Source: JBFHRE01 sp041746105
GTDB lineage: Bacteria; Actinomycetota; Acidimicrobiia; Spongiisociales; ZC4RG35
Direction: 5' to 3'
Length of the DNA stretch: 64,000 nucleotides
NCBI GenBank assembly: GCA_041746105.1
Contig: JBGTHP010000009.1
Coordinates: 68,137-132,136, forward strand
In this document: positions 8,680-17,277 of the stretch, piece by piece
Numbering within the stretch: the first letter of the stretch is position 1
Layout of the letters: each line of letters begins with the position of its first letter
Notes under the pieces: generated by a model
What the model was told of the DNA's origin: nothing
The model's input: the letters and a program-made list of their open reading frames with translations, nothing else
Databases searched by the model: none
Made by a program: the position numbers and the translations under genes

Positions 8680-9810
8680 GTGAGCCGTGTCTATCTATCA
8701 CCACCGGACGTAACCGCTGCAGACCGCCAGGCACTCATCGACGCCTTCGACGGCGGCTGGATTGCCCCAGTGGGTCCCGACCTCACCGTCTTCGAAAACG
8801 CCTTGGCAGATCAAACCGGACGCGCCCATGCGGTGGCGCTCGCTAGTGGAACGGCCGCTCTCCATCTGGCACTCCAGGAGGCAGGTGTACGCGCCGGCGA
8901 CCGGGTGGCAGTGCAAAGCCTCACTTTCGTCGCGACCGCCAACGCCGTCACCTACGCGGGCGGGGTCCCCGAATTCGTCGACTCAGAGGCCGCCACGTGG
9001 AACATGGACCCGAACATGCTTCATCGCGCCCTGGACACAGGTCGCCAGGAGGGGTCACCCTTCAAGGCCGTCATCGCCGTCGACCTGTATGGGCAATGTG
9101 CCGACTACGAGCGGCTTGGCCCCATCTGTGACGAGTTCGGCGTTGCGCTCATCGAGGACGCTGCCGAAGCGCTCGGCGCCACTCGCGGCGGCGCCCCGGC
9201 CGGCTCGTTTGGAGACTCGTCGGTCTTGTCCTTCAACGGCAACAAGATCATCACAACCAGCGGAGGTGGGGCGTTCCTCACCGACGATCCAAAGGCCGCT
9301 GACCACGTGCGCAAACTCGCGACACAGGCCCGTGAACCGTTCCCCCACTACGAGCACACAGAGATCGGCTACAACTATCGGCTGTCCAATCTCCTGGCGG
9401 CGCTCGGCGTTTCCCAGGTAGCAGACCTGGATCGAAGGGTCAGATCCAGACGTAACAACAACCTCCACTATCGCACCGCTTTATCGGCGATTCCGGGAAT
9501 CACATTCATGCCGGAAGATGCCAGGGGCGAGTGCACCTTCTGGTTGACGGCGATGACCATCGACCCGGATTTGGCAGGTTTCAACCGGGAACAGCTCCGC
9601 CTGGCGTTGGAAGAGCAGGATATCGAGGCCCGCCCGTTGTGGAAGCCGATGCATCTGCAGCCGGTATTCCGAGACTCCCCCTTTTACGGAACCGGCACCT
9701 CCGACAAACTGTTCGACGATGGGATCTGTCTACCAAGTGGGTCGAACCTCTCAGAGGATGACCGCGAACGTGTCATATCTGTCGTCCTAGGGCTCGCCGG
9801 CCGGCACTGA
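8680..9810 (+). CDS. DegT/DnrJ/EryC1/StrS family sugar aminotransferase
   Basis: A 376-residue fold-type I PLP enzyme that transaminates keto-sugars bound to a nucleotide, giving an amino sugar. Key parts: SGTAALHLAL (PLP phosphate contacts, 57-66), VDLYGQCADY (134-143), EDAAEALGA with the PLP-ring Asp (160), and the Schiff-base lysine K189 in LSFNGNKIITTSGGG. The ending CLPSGSNLSEDD is also typical of the family. GTG start at 8680. An amino group on the sugar would be a natural N-sulfation or N-acylation site. Its 3' end overlaps the convergent membrane-protein gene by 24 bp. Confidence 0.92.
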   Translation: MSRVYLSPPDVTAADRQALIDAFDGGWIAPVGPDLTVFENALADQTGRAHAVALASGTAALHLALQEAGVRAGDRVAVQSLTFVATANAVTYAGGVPEFVDSEAATWNMDPNMLHRALDTGRQEGSPFKAVIAVDLYGQCADYERLGPICDEFGVALIEDAAEALGATRGGAPAGSFGDSSVLSFNGNKIITTSGGGAFLTDDPKAADHVRKLATQAREPFPHYEHTEIGYNYRLSNLLAALGVSQVADLDRRVRSRRNNNLHYRTALSAIPGITFMPEDARGECTFWLTAMTIDPDLAGFNREQLRLALEEQDIEARPLWKPMHLQPVFRDSPFYGTGTSDKLFDDGICLPSGSNLSEDDRERVISVVLGLAGRH

Positions 9811-10683
9811 CCGAGCCAGCGGGTCTCCCAGCCGCAGCGCTGCGAAAGCAACCACGTAGGCAGCCACCGATATCAGAATCGCAGGCAGCATCGACTCCCG
9901 TAGTCCCGCGACCCTCGCCGAGACCACCACGAGGCCGGCGTGCAGAACCGCCTCGGCAAGGCCCCACCGCCGACCGGGACGCGTCCCCGAAACCGGGATC
10001 AAGATGAACAGACCGAGTGACCCGAGGCCGCCAACTATGGCCGTCGGGCGTGGGTAACCCCCCATGGCGATCGCCCAGATCAACAAGCCGCCGATCGTTG
10101 CCACACCCACCGTTCCCAAGGGGTGTCTCCCATCGCCGGCCCCCGGCAACAACAACAAGGGCAGCGTCGCACCGCTCAACACCAACGCTTGTTCGGTTCC
10201 TGGGACTGTGGCCAGTACGCCGGCGACGGTCAAGACCAGAAGGACCGCCCCGAGACCGCCCACTCGACGATCCGCATCCATCAGGGCGGAAACGCTCAAC
10301 GCAACCACAGGCACCGCCGCCCAGCGAACCAACCCGGCGTCGACATCGATTGCAAGGCCGACCAGGAACGAGCCGGCGCCCAAGGAGACCAAACGTACCC
10401 AGAGCTTCCTCTTCCCGGCTACCGCCCAACCGTGCCAGGCGAGGGCACCCAGCCCAAAGACCAGCAGTGCCGGCAGCCATCGCACCAATCCGAGGCCGAG
10501 CAATGTCGCAAGACTCGCCACCCAGCCGACGCCGACAGACTCGACCCTCCGGCTTTCACCCCTTCGCAGCCACGGCCGGGCCGCAGCCGCCCCCACCAGC
10601 CCTAATGACAGACCGGCGATGAATTCGATGCTGGTCGCCATCGACAGGATGGTGTCGGTGGCATTGCGGCCGAGAGCCATCAT
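9787..10683 (-). CDS. Unknown integral membrane protein
   Basis: 298 residues, almost entirely hydrophobic, with about nine or ten predicted spans separated by very short basic or acidic loops (for example RRGESRRVES near 42 and GTRPGRRWG near 235). I do not recognise a family. Two adjacent ATG codons (10683 and 10680) follow a weak GGGAC. The gene begins 18 bp after the stop of the sulfotransferase at 10701, so it is probably co-transcribed with 12870-13736, 11665-12873 and 10701-11672. Context suggests a role in glycan assembly or flipping. Reading this strand further upstream gives an N-terminal extension that would overlap the sulfotransferase and is probably not translated. Confidence 0.6.
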   Translation of the reverse strand: MMALGRNATDTILSMATSIEFIAGLSLGLVGAAAARPWLRRGESRRVESVGVGWVASLATLLGLGLVRWLPALLVFGLGALAWHGWAVAGKRKLWVRLVSLGAGSFLVGLAIDVDAGLVRWAAVPVVALSVSALMDADRRVGGLGAVLLVLTVAGVLATVPGTEQALVLSGATLPLLLLPGAGDGRHPLGTVGVATIGGLLIWAIAMGGYPRPTAIVGGLGSLGLFILIPVSGTRPGRRWGLAEAVLHAGLVVVSARVAGLRESMLPAILISVAAYVVAFAALRLGDPLARSVPAGEP

Positions 10684-10700
10684 CCAGTCCCGTGCATCGC

Positions 10701-11672
10701 CTACGACGGCGGAATGGGATAACGGTGGTGATATCCGTAGGCCAGAAACAACGGCCAGGTCAGTGCAACCACTCCGATCCGCGCCCGGCGCGGCAAACCC
10801 GACCGCCACCCCTCGTCGACTGCCAGCGGCACGAGCCCTGTTTGGCTCCGCATCGGATTTCCGTCAACGGTGTGCGCAACCGAGAATCGAATACCACCCG
10901 GTTCGAGAAAATCAAGCTCGGGAGAAGTGCCCCCGGAGAGCGTGTGCAACAGGGAGTCCACCTCCGACGCCGGCGTGTTTGCGAAGCGTTCGTAGCGGAG
11001 ACGCTGCGTCGGAACGCCCAGCCAGCGAATGAGCTCATAGGCCAGATTCGACACGTCCCAGGCAAGCGCCGCCCGCATCGGGCTCACCCTGGGCATCTCC
11101 GTACCATCCATCGGTACGTCCTGTCGCATCCTCTTCTTGACCAGCGAATAGGCCACACCTCTGGGATCCCGGACCAGATGGGCAATCCTCACGTCGAAAC
11201 TGGTCGCACGCCGCAGCACCATGGCATAAGCCGGGTTCTTGGATGAATCGACGATCACACGTGAACCAGACACGGCGACGACCGCCGAGTAGAGATCTTC
11301 CAGGACAGGAGAGAGCTCTTCGAGGCGGCGGCGATAACCAGGAAACAATGATGGCGCCAGCAGCATCGGCAGATAACGCATTCGGGTCACTTTGGACGCC
11401 AGCCGCTGAACGCCGACGTGGTCGAACTGGCCGAACCCGCCAAATGCCCTCTTCCCCACCTCCGACCAGAATGGGCAATCAGGTATGGGATTCCCACATC
11501 CGCACAACCGCTCTCCCGAGAGCCCACGAGCCCACAAATTCATGAGTTCTCCGACGGAGACATGACCATCGATCTGGCCAAGGACCCGGTCTAGGAGAGT
11601 GCTTCCGCTCCGGTTGGCCGCACCCACAAAAAGCACCGAACCCTGGGAACCCGCCGGCCGCCGATCAGGCAC
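10701..11672 (-). CDS. PAPS-dependent sulfotransferase
   Basis: 323 residues. The 5'-phosphosulfate motif is near the N-terminus (GAANRSGSTLLDRVLG) and the 3'-phosphate motif is AHLVRDPRGVAYSL around residue 150. A Cys-containing stretch after the first motif (ERLCGCGNPIPDCPFW) is typical of a subgroup of bacterial sulfotransferases. Start choice: the AGGAG at 11682-11686 sits 9 bp before a GTG at 11672 but directly touches the ATG at 11681, so GTG is favoured. Either way the gene overlaps or nearly abuts the end of the SGNH-like gene. Its close pairing with that gene suggests that both act on the same polymer. Confidence 0.88.
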   Translation of the reverse strand: MPDRRPAGSQGSVLFVGAANRSGSTLLDRVLGQIDGHVSVGELMNLWARGLSGERLCGCGNPIPDCPFWSEVGKRAFGGFGQFDHVGVQRLASKVTRMRYLPMLLAPSLFPGYRRRLEELSPVLEDLYSAVVAVSGSRVIVDSSKNPAYAMVLRRATSFDVRIAHLVRDPRGVAYSLVKKRMRQDVPMDGTEMPRVSPMRAALAWDVSNLAYELIRWLGVPTQRLRYERFANTPASEVDSLLHTLSGGTSPELDFLEPGGIRFSVAHTVDGNPMRSQTGLVPLAVDEGWRSGLPRRARIGVVALTWPLFLAYGYHHRYPIPPS

Positions 11673-12873
11673 CGGGCTCATCTCCTTTCTGCGGTTTCTC
11701 GTCGCGGAAGGAGAGAAACATGAGCGTGGCAATCCCGGCGATCGATCCGGCTACGGTCCCAAAAACGATCCCCCAAACCATTCGCTCGCGGGTGCTCATT
11801 GGCCTTGCCTGCGGCGATCTGTCTTGTGGGATCGTGACCTGGCTCGTAGGAATGGGCTGCGCCCCATCTTGGGCAAGGAACCAACCGACCGAAGTGGGAT
11901 CGGTGGACAAATGGTCGAACAGCATGGCCCCGACCTTCTGGGCGCCCCGACCAACGGGATGGACACCGTCATTTCGATATTCGCCACATTCCCACGTCAA
12001 GCCGTCGCTGCGTGGGGTCTCGCCGTTGGCCCAGGTGTACGGTCCCCACGACAGCCACGGTGCCATCCGAGGTCCGACGGCGGGGTCGGCATTGAGGTCG
12101 ACGTCTCCTTCGATCTGGCGTTCGATGACCCATTTGACGGCAAATCCGTGTTCATAAGCCACCGGCTCCTCGCCCCAATAGTCGGTCGCATAACCCCGAT
12201 ATTCCGAGCTGGAGAGGTACGCCAATCGCAGATTCGGGAAACGCTCGACGAGATCGACCAACAACTGAGCCGTTTTCTCGGACGAGGTTTCGGCGAAATC
12301 CGGAAATGGTGCAGGGTCGTTCTGGCGATCAGGTGTCATCACCCACACCACCTGAACCTGCTCGGGAGTGACACCGGCGTCCGCCAACATCTGGGGAACG
12401 TGGGTCGCCCATGGCAGTCCGTCCGGATCGAGCCAAGTGTCGATTGGCTGGCCGCTGACCGCGGCGTTCACGGTGACAACTGCCGGATTGACTTCATCCG
12501 ATCCCTCAACGAGTCGCATGAATGGCGCAAATTCGATCATCGTGTTGGAAACGCCGATGGAAAGTAACCCGATCTTTCCCGGTCCGCTGGGAGATCCATC
12601 CGGGGCCAGTGGTTGAATCTCATCGGCCAGTCGCAGGCCGAGCTCGAGGTGGGCGGGAGGCACTTCGTTGACACCTCCGGGGTAGAGGCCGCCCTCGAGC
12701 CCTTCATACGTGCCGTCGCCCAAGTCGTTCAGTGGGACAAGGCCTGGGACTTCGACCCTGGAACAATCGCTTGCCTGTGCGACGGCAGGGAGACTCCCCC
12801 ACAAGAGCACGGTGAGGACAACGATGCCCGACACCCACCGATGAACCGCATTGCGCGACAAGACCGCGATCAT
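11665..12873 (-). CDS. Secreted, C-terminally anchored SGNH-like protein
   Basis: 402 residues. An N-terminal signal sequence (about 1-34, ending VAQASDC) leads to a domain with an SGNH-like layout: LLSIGVSNTM near 100, VNAAVSGQPIDTWLD, VVWVMTPDRQNDP near 180, and NDGVHPVGRGAQKVG near 310, which supplies the Asp-x2-His pair. A single C-terminal membrane helix (MVWGIVFGTVAGSIAGIATL) is followed by a basic cytoplasmic tail. Block I has GVSNT in place of GDSxT, so if it is an enzyme the nucleophile is displaced by one residue. ATG at 12873 overlaps the stop of the upstream sulfotransferase (ATGA). Likely an outer-face esterase or acyltransferase on the exported glycan; the activity is not proven. 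Confidence 0.62.
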   Translation of the reverse strand: MIAVLSRNAVHRWVSGIVVLTVLLWGSLPAVAQASDCSRVEVPGLVPLNDLGDGTYEGLEGGLYPGGVNEVPPAHLELGLRLADEIQPLAPDGSPSGPGKIGLLSIGVSNTMIEFAPFMRLVEGSDEVNPAVVTVNAAVSGQPIDTWLDPDGLPWATHVPQMLADAGVTPEQVQVVWVMTPDRQNDPAPFPDFAETSSEKTAQLLVDLVERFPNLRLAYLSSSEYRGYATDYWGEEPVAYEHGFAVKWVIERQIEGDVDLNADPAVGPRMAPWLSWGPYTWANGETPRSDGLTWECGEYRNDGVHPVGRGAQKVGAMLFDHLSTDPTSVGWFLAQDGAQPIPTSQVTIPQDRSPQARPMSTRERMVWGIVFGTVAGSIAGIATLMFLSFRDEKPQKGDEPGA

Positions 12874-13736
12874 TGGGAGCCCCGGCTGAATGACCACGAA
12901 AGCGGGCGCCCCAGCAGCTCGGTGAGACGCCGGTCGTCCTCGACAAATAGCGCTCCAACCCGCTCCCGTTCCTCAAGGCCGAGGGGTTCGCCCGGGATGT
13001 GGTTGCGCTTTTGGACCGTCACCATCGAATGTCGTGGCAAGCCGAGAAAATCGGTGGTGGCCTGGATGGTCTCCTGCGGAGCATCGAAGAGGTCACGACT
13101 CTCGAGAATGAGAAACCGATCTTTGTCGAAGAAGGAGAACCACCGCTCCAGTTGGGCGGCATATCGACCTCGCGCGATGTAGGAATACCGAAAGAGGTCA
13201 ATGGGCGGAGGATTGTCGCTCGGAGCAGCATCGATCAACCCTCCGATTCGTTCGGGTTCGGCGGCGACCGCGTCTCTGAACGAAAGGGGCTCATACCCGC
13301 TCTCGACCATGAGTCGCCAGGCCGAATGTGCGCGTTCTACCGGATCCCGCAGCAAGACGATGAACCTTGCTTCCGGCAGGAGGCGGGCCACACGTGCGGG
13401 AGCGGGCTCGAAGAAAAGGTAGTTCGGCGTGGCTTCGCCGGTGATGGCGTCATCGGCGTCCAGTTGATCTTGTTTAGGAAAATGAGCTCGATACCAGGCG
13501 TCGCCACGGTGGTGATTCCTGTCGAAGAAATGAACCTCCTTGCGTGAGGCAGGTGCAACAGAGGGATGGCGGGCCAGGTAGTCGTAAAAAGTGGATGTGC
13601 CGCCCCTCTGCGTTCCCAACACCAGAAAGCCGGGCAGGGCGCGTCCTCCTGCCGATATGCGGCCCGACGCCTGCCGGCTGACCCGACGCCCGGCGGCAGC
13701 CAGCCGCCGAATCAGGTTCGCACCGCTTTCGCTCAC
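12870..13736 (-). CDS. PAPS-dependent sulfotransferase (heparan-sulfotransferase-like)
   Basis: 288 residues from a GTG at 13736. The 5'-phosphosulfate loop GTQRGGTSTFYDYLARHP and KEVHFFD resemble the heparan/N-sulfotransferase-like Sulfotransfer_1 family. The 3'-phosphate motif is FIVLLRDPVERAHSAW. YSYIARGRYAAQLERW and LILESRDLFDAPQETI match the C-terminal part of the family. It closely resembles the 19157-20125 gene (shared RYSYIARGRYAAQL / RFGYVARGRYAEQL blocks), so the two are probably paralogues. A longer frame upstream to 13916 overlaps the divergent glycosyltransferase and is unlikely to be translated. Confidence 0.9.
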   Translation of the reverse strand: MSESGANLIRRLAAAGRRVSRQASGRISAGGRALPGFLVLGTQRGGTSTFYDYLARHPSVAPASRKEVHFFDRNHHRGDAWYRAHFPKQDQLDADDAITGEATPNYLFFEPAPARVARLLPEARFIVLLRDPVERAHSAWRLMVESGYEPLSFRDAVAAEPERIGGLIDAAPSDNPPPIDLFRYSYIARGRYAAQLERWFSFFDKDRFLILESRDLFDAPQETIQATTDFLGLPRHSMVTVQKRNHIPGEPLGLEERERVGALFVEDDRRLTELLGRPLSWSFSRGSQ

Positions 13737-13813
13737 GAGCGGAGACTCTAGACCTCGATCATGGCTACTCAATGGGGATGTTGGAAGAACCTGGCTCACG
13801 GTACCGTGACCCG

Positions 13814-14959
13814 ATGCATCGATCCGGAGCCGCCAACCGTCCAACCGTCCTCTTCGTGGCAGGGCCTCGTGGCATGGGTGGATCCAATCGAAGCCTGGCC
13901 GAACTGCTTGACGCACTCGGCAACCAGATCCACCGTGTCCTTGCCTCGCCCTCCGACGGACAATTCCTCGAACATGTGAAGACCCACGGTCTGATCGAAG
14001 AGCACGTGCCGCTCCCTCTCACGAACCGTCTCTACAAGGTTGGATACATCTACTCGATGTTTCGTATTGCCATTTGGGCCGTCCGGAACCGCAAGAGGCT
14101 TTCTGCGATTCACGCAAATGCGACCACGGGGGTTGGATTGGCCATGCTGGCAGGAGTGGCCGGCCGGGTCCCCGTGGTCGCCTGGATTCACGACCCGACC
14201 ACCAGCCCGATCCGACGGAAGCTCGTCCCCATCACGAGGCGGCTGCACCCACGTACCCGCTGGGCGGCCGTCTCGCTGGTAGCGGCTCGAGTCGCCGGCG
14301 AATATGCCCTGGTCGACCCCGACGCCGTGAAGATCGTTCCCAACCCGATCGACCGACGCAGGGTCCTCGCCCCCCCGCCGCCTGCCGCCGACACACTGTG
14401 CGTCGGTTTTCTCGGTGGGACCAGCGAACGAAAGGGCTTTGACATGATGCCAGAAGTGATAGAAGCCACATCACACCTGCCACTGCGCTGGAAACTCTTC
14501 ATCGACACCGATCGACGACTCCCGACGGCCGAGTCAGAGGTTGTGGATCGATTGCGTGGGCTCGGCGGAGATCGCGTAGAAATCCTCCCGCGTCAACCCG
14601 ACGTCAGGAAGGTCTACGGCGTCTGTCACCTGGTGTTCGCACCGTCGCGGCACGAGTCCTTCTGCCGGGTGGTTGCCGAGTCGATGGCAAATGGCATTCC
14701 TGTAGCCGCCTCCGATCTCGAGCCCATCAGAGATCTGCTCGGGAACGACGAGGCCGGGCTCCTTTTCCCGGCGGGCGACTCGAGAGCGGCGGTGGAAGCC
14801 ATCTCCAGCCTGGCCGGAGACGCTTCACTCCGCACCCGTTTGGGCGAGGAAGGCAAAAAGAGGTCTGCGCCATTCGAGCCGGCCACCGTGGCCAGAGCGA
14901 TGCTCGAGCTATATGGCGTCGGGAACGGCACTCCGGAGCAAGGCACGGTCCCGCGCTAG
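13814..14959 (+). CDS. Glycosyltransferase family 4
   Basis: 381 residues from ATG at 13814; an ATG at 13772 would add 14 poorly conserved residues. N-terminal acceptor domain with VLFVAGPRGMGGSNRSLAEL, C-terminal donor domain with GFLGGTSERKGFDMM and the E-x7-E motif in SRHESFCRVVAESMANGIPV, where both glutamates are present. This is a retaining GT-B enzyme. It is transcribed away from the sulfotransferase operon at 13736 across a short spacer, which should hold promoters for both directions. It converges with the DUF3179 gene at 14956 with a 4-bp overlap of 3' ends. Confidence 0.88.
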   Translation: MHRSGAANRPTVLFVAGPRGMGGSNRSLAELLDALGNQIHRVLASPSDGQFLEHVKTHGLIEEHVPLPLTNRLYKVGYIYSMFRIAIWAVRNRKRLSAIHANATTGVGLAMLAGVAGRVPVVAWIHDPTTSPIRRKLVPITRRLHPRTRWAAVSLVAARVAGEYALVDPDAVKIVPNPIDRRRVLAPPPPAADTLCVGFLGGTSERKGFDMMPEVIEATSHLPLRWKLFIDTDRRLPTAESEVVDRLRGLGGDRVEILPRQPDVRKVYGVCHLVFAPSRHESFCRVVAESMANGIPVAASDLEPIRDLLGNDEAGLLFPAGDSRAAVEAISSLAGDASLRTRLGEEGKKRSAPFEPATVARAMLELYGVGNGTPEQGTVPR

Positions 14960-15984
14960 GCGCCCCGGTCGAGCTTGCTGTCGGGGAAACTCGCAGACCA
15001 TGCATACCACTCCGACACCCGACCGTCGGCCAACGACAGCTGCTGTCCCGCCCGCGGGCCGGCGATCCCCCGTCCTCCGCCCGTCCAAGTCGTGCCATCC
15101 GTTGAAGTGAGGTGTTCGTGGTCTCCGCCGAACTGCAAGAGGTCGCCGTCGACCCCGGATTTGTACGCTCGCGGATAGCCCTCGAGGGGCGTATAAATCA
15201 CCATCGGGGTTTCGTCGAGTTCGACCTCTCTGACCCGCGGCCCGGCCCTGAGTCCGTCAACCGAGTAGGCGCTGGCCGATGAGCTTCCGATGAGTCCGAG
15301 CACCAGAGCTCTCTCTGGCAGCCTCGAGTCCCAGCTGGAAACGGTTCGTCTCCAGATCGGGTCTAGCTCTGCAATGCCAGGAACGACCGGCGTCCGTAAT
15401 AGTGACCCCAGCTCGGCGATCGTTCCCGCGGGGTGCTCGGCGCCCCAATCCGCCAGCACGTCGATCGTCGTCGGCAACCATTCGAGCCTCCTACCCACAT
15501 TCTCGCCGAACAGCGCCTCTCCGGTCAGGTGGGACCACAACGTCAGCGACTCCAGATCGCGCATGACGAACGTCCCTTGGTAGACGCCGTACATCTCGAA
15601 TGTGGATGGACGTCCATCGACGACAGCCCCGAACGCCCCGCCGCTGTGGCAGCGAGCACAGAAGGTGACCACGACCGGGGTCCCCTCAAGCACATCATTG
15701 ACGACATGACTGGTAGCCAGATCTACAACCGGGTAGGCCCGGCTCGATCCTCCGACGGTCAAGCCAATGACCATCTCCCGGGGGTCGAGCGCACTGATCG
15801 ACGCCGGCACGATGGTGAGCGGGCCGCTACGACGCCGGGTCACCGCCTTTTCCACCAAGAGCCGCGGATCTACTCCGGGCGCCACCTTCCAACCGGTGAT
15901 GTCGGGGCGGGAATAACGAGGTGGTCGGTTTCCTTGTTTGACTTTCCGCCTGATGATTCGCATGAGACTTACAGGTGATTTCAT
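14956..15984 (-). CDS. DUF3179-family protein (first of a divergent pair)
   Basis: 342 residues without signal peptide or clear membrane helix; the N-terminus is strongly basic. Family features: MVIGLTVGGSSRAYPVVDL, then DVLEGTPVVVTFCARCHSGGAFG, ending with an RVSEWYAWSASFPDS segment. DUF3179 proteins usually carry a Cys-x2-Cys in a YCPLCGSA-like segment; here it is CARCH. The biochemical role of DUF3179 is unknown. The gene is divergent from a second DUF3179 gene at 16127, and the two share the order of all conserved blocks. Their position between the two parts of the glycan locus suggests a linked role, but that is inference only. Confidence 0.8.
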   Translation of the reverse strand: MKSPVSLMRIIRRKVKQGNRPPRYSRPDITGWKVAPGVDPRLLVEKAVTRRRSGPLTIVPASISALDPREMVIGLTVGGSSRAYPVVDLATSHVVNDVLEGTPVVVTFCARCHSGGAFGAVVDGRPSTFEMYGVYQGTFVMRDLESLTLWSHLTGEALFGENVGRRLEWLPTTIDVLADWGAEHPAGTIAELGSLLRTPVVPGIAELDPIWRRTVSSWDSRLPERALVLGLIGSSSASAYSVDGLRAGPRVREVELDETPMVIYTPLEGYPRAYKSGVDGDLLQFGGDHEHLTSTDGTTWTGGGRGIAGPRAGQQLSLADGRVSEWYAWSASFPDSKLDRGA

Positions 15985-16073
15985 GGATGTGCATTGGCCG
16001 AACCGATCGTCGGGTTCTCACAATTTCCAAGAAAAGGCAGTCCTCTTCTGGAAGAGAGCGGAAATCCGACCTC

Positions 16074-16101
16074 TTGGCTATCCACAATGGCCAGATAGGA
16101 T
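16074..16101 (+). promoter_or_regulatory. Candidate sigma-70-type promoter for the second DUF3179 gene
   Basis: TTGGCT (16074-16079) and TAGGAT (16096-16101) are separated by 16 bp, 26 bp ahead of the ATG at 16127, which itself has GGGAGGA (16112-16118). Just upstream, CTCTTC-TG-GAAGAG around 16043-16056 is a small perfect inverted repeat that could bind a regulator. Found by eye only. Confidence 0.35.
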
Positions 16102-16126
16102 GATCTGAAACGGGAGGAAGTTGGGC

Positions 16127-17167
16127 ATGAATATTCGTCAGTTGGCCAAACGAGGGCGGAGGGTGTTGCGCGGGCAGCGGTCGAGACCGGGAACGGTGAA
16201 ACGCAGCGAAGATGGTAAATTCTCGTACCTATCGGTGATCGAGGGCGATCGGAAGCCCGACTGGTGCACCCCAATCGCCGACCCCCTCTGGCTCACCGCC
16301 GACGCCGCTTCAGAGATGCGGGACGATGACGCGTTGGTCGGGTACCTGGCCGACAGCGGCGCCTACGCCTTCCCATGGTGGATCATGAAGAACCATCACG
16401 TCGCCAATCTCATCATCGACGACAAACCCCTCCTCGTGTCTTTTTGCGAGGCATGTGCCGGAGCCGCCGCCTACGACCCGGTCGTGGCAGGCACCCGCTT
16501 CACGTTTCAGGTGGAAGGCCTGTACGGCGGAATAATCCTGCTGATCGACCACCAGCAGGGCAATCTCTGGTCTCCTTTCACCGGCCACGTGGTACGAGGT
16601 CCCGCCCGGGGCACCCGGCTGGAGCGAAAACCGGTCATGCAGTTCACTTGGGCGGAGTGGAAGTCTTTGTATCCACAGACGCTTGTTCTCGATGGCACCG
16701 GTGAGACCAGGGACGGACATGGCTCGATGCACCCCAATCCGGAATCGGGCGATGTTGGCGACACCATGCAGTCGACACAGGACGTCAAAGACAAGCGGAT
16801 GGACCAGGCGGCTCTGGTGCTTGGGGTCGAGGCCGGCGGCCAGTCGGTCGCCTTTCCGTTGGACCTGGTGCAATCTCAGGGTGGCGTGATCAACACCACC
16901 GTAGGAGGCTCCCCAATCGCGGTTGTCGCCAAACCGGGGACCTGGGTTACGGTGGCGTACAAGCGCGAAGTCGGGACCGACGTTGTCGATTTGGCCATCA
17001 GCGATGAGCACCTGGTTGACCAAACCACTGGACGCCGGTGGGACTTTTTTGGCCGGCCGGTATCAGAGAGCGATCCCCGACTCACGTTCGTTGCATCGGG
17101 ACTGGAAAAGTGGCGCGCGTGGTCTACCTACCACCCGCAATCGGAGATATTCGGGAAGACGCCATAG
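16127..17167 (+). CDS. DUF3179-family protein (second of a divergent pair)
   Basis: 346 residues from an ATG at 16127, chosen over the TTG at 16121 because GGGAGGA is well spaced only for the ATG. Conserved blocks: AYAFPWWIMKNHHVANLIIDDKPLLVSFCEACAGAAAYDP (the CEAC pair replaces CARC of its neighbour), LWSPFTGHVVRG, and ending WRAWSTYHPQSEIFG, a typical DUF3179 terminus. It carries an extra insert around residues 195-225 (MHPNPESGDVGDTMQST) missing from the 14956-15984 protein. No signal peptide is seen. Head-to-head orientation with a shared 142-bp control region suggests co-expression. Confidence 0.8.
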   Translation: MNIRQLAKRGRRVLRGQRSRPGTVKRSEDGKFSYLSVIEGDRKPDWCTPIADPLWLTADAASEMRDDDALVGYLADSGAYAFPWWIMKNHHVANLIIDDKPLLVSFCEACAGAAAYDPVVAGTRFTFQVEGLYGGIILLIDHQQGNLWSPFTGHVVRGPARGTRLERKPVMQFTWAEWKSLYPQTLVLDGTGETRDGHGSMHPNPESGDVGDTMQSTQDVKDKRMDQAALVLGVEAGGQSVAFPLDLVQSQGGVINTTVGGSPIAVVAKPGTWVTVAYKREVGTDVVDLAISDEHLVDQTTGRRWDFFGRPVSESDPRLTFVASGLEKWRAWSTYHPQSEIFGKTP

Positions 17168-17277
17168 CCACCCGCGGGCTGGATCAGGTCCGCGGTATCG
17201 TGCTGAATCGGGCTAGAACGCGGGAGATCTGGGCGCATGGACGAGAAGACTGACACAACGATGGGGTTCGGGGAGCA

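Noticed and set aside
15640..15665. CARCH in the DUF3179 protein as a haem c site
   Set aside because: The protein has no signal peptide and the pair aligns with the DUF3179 Cys-x2-Cys block; its neighbour has CEAC.
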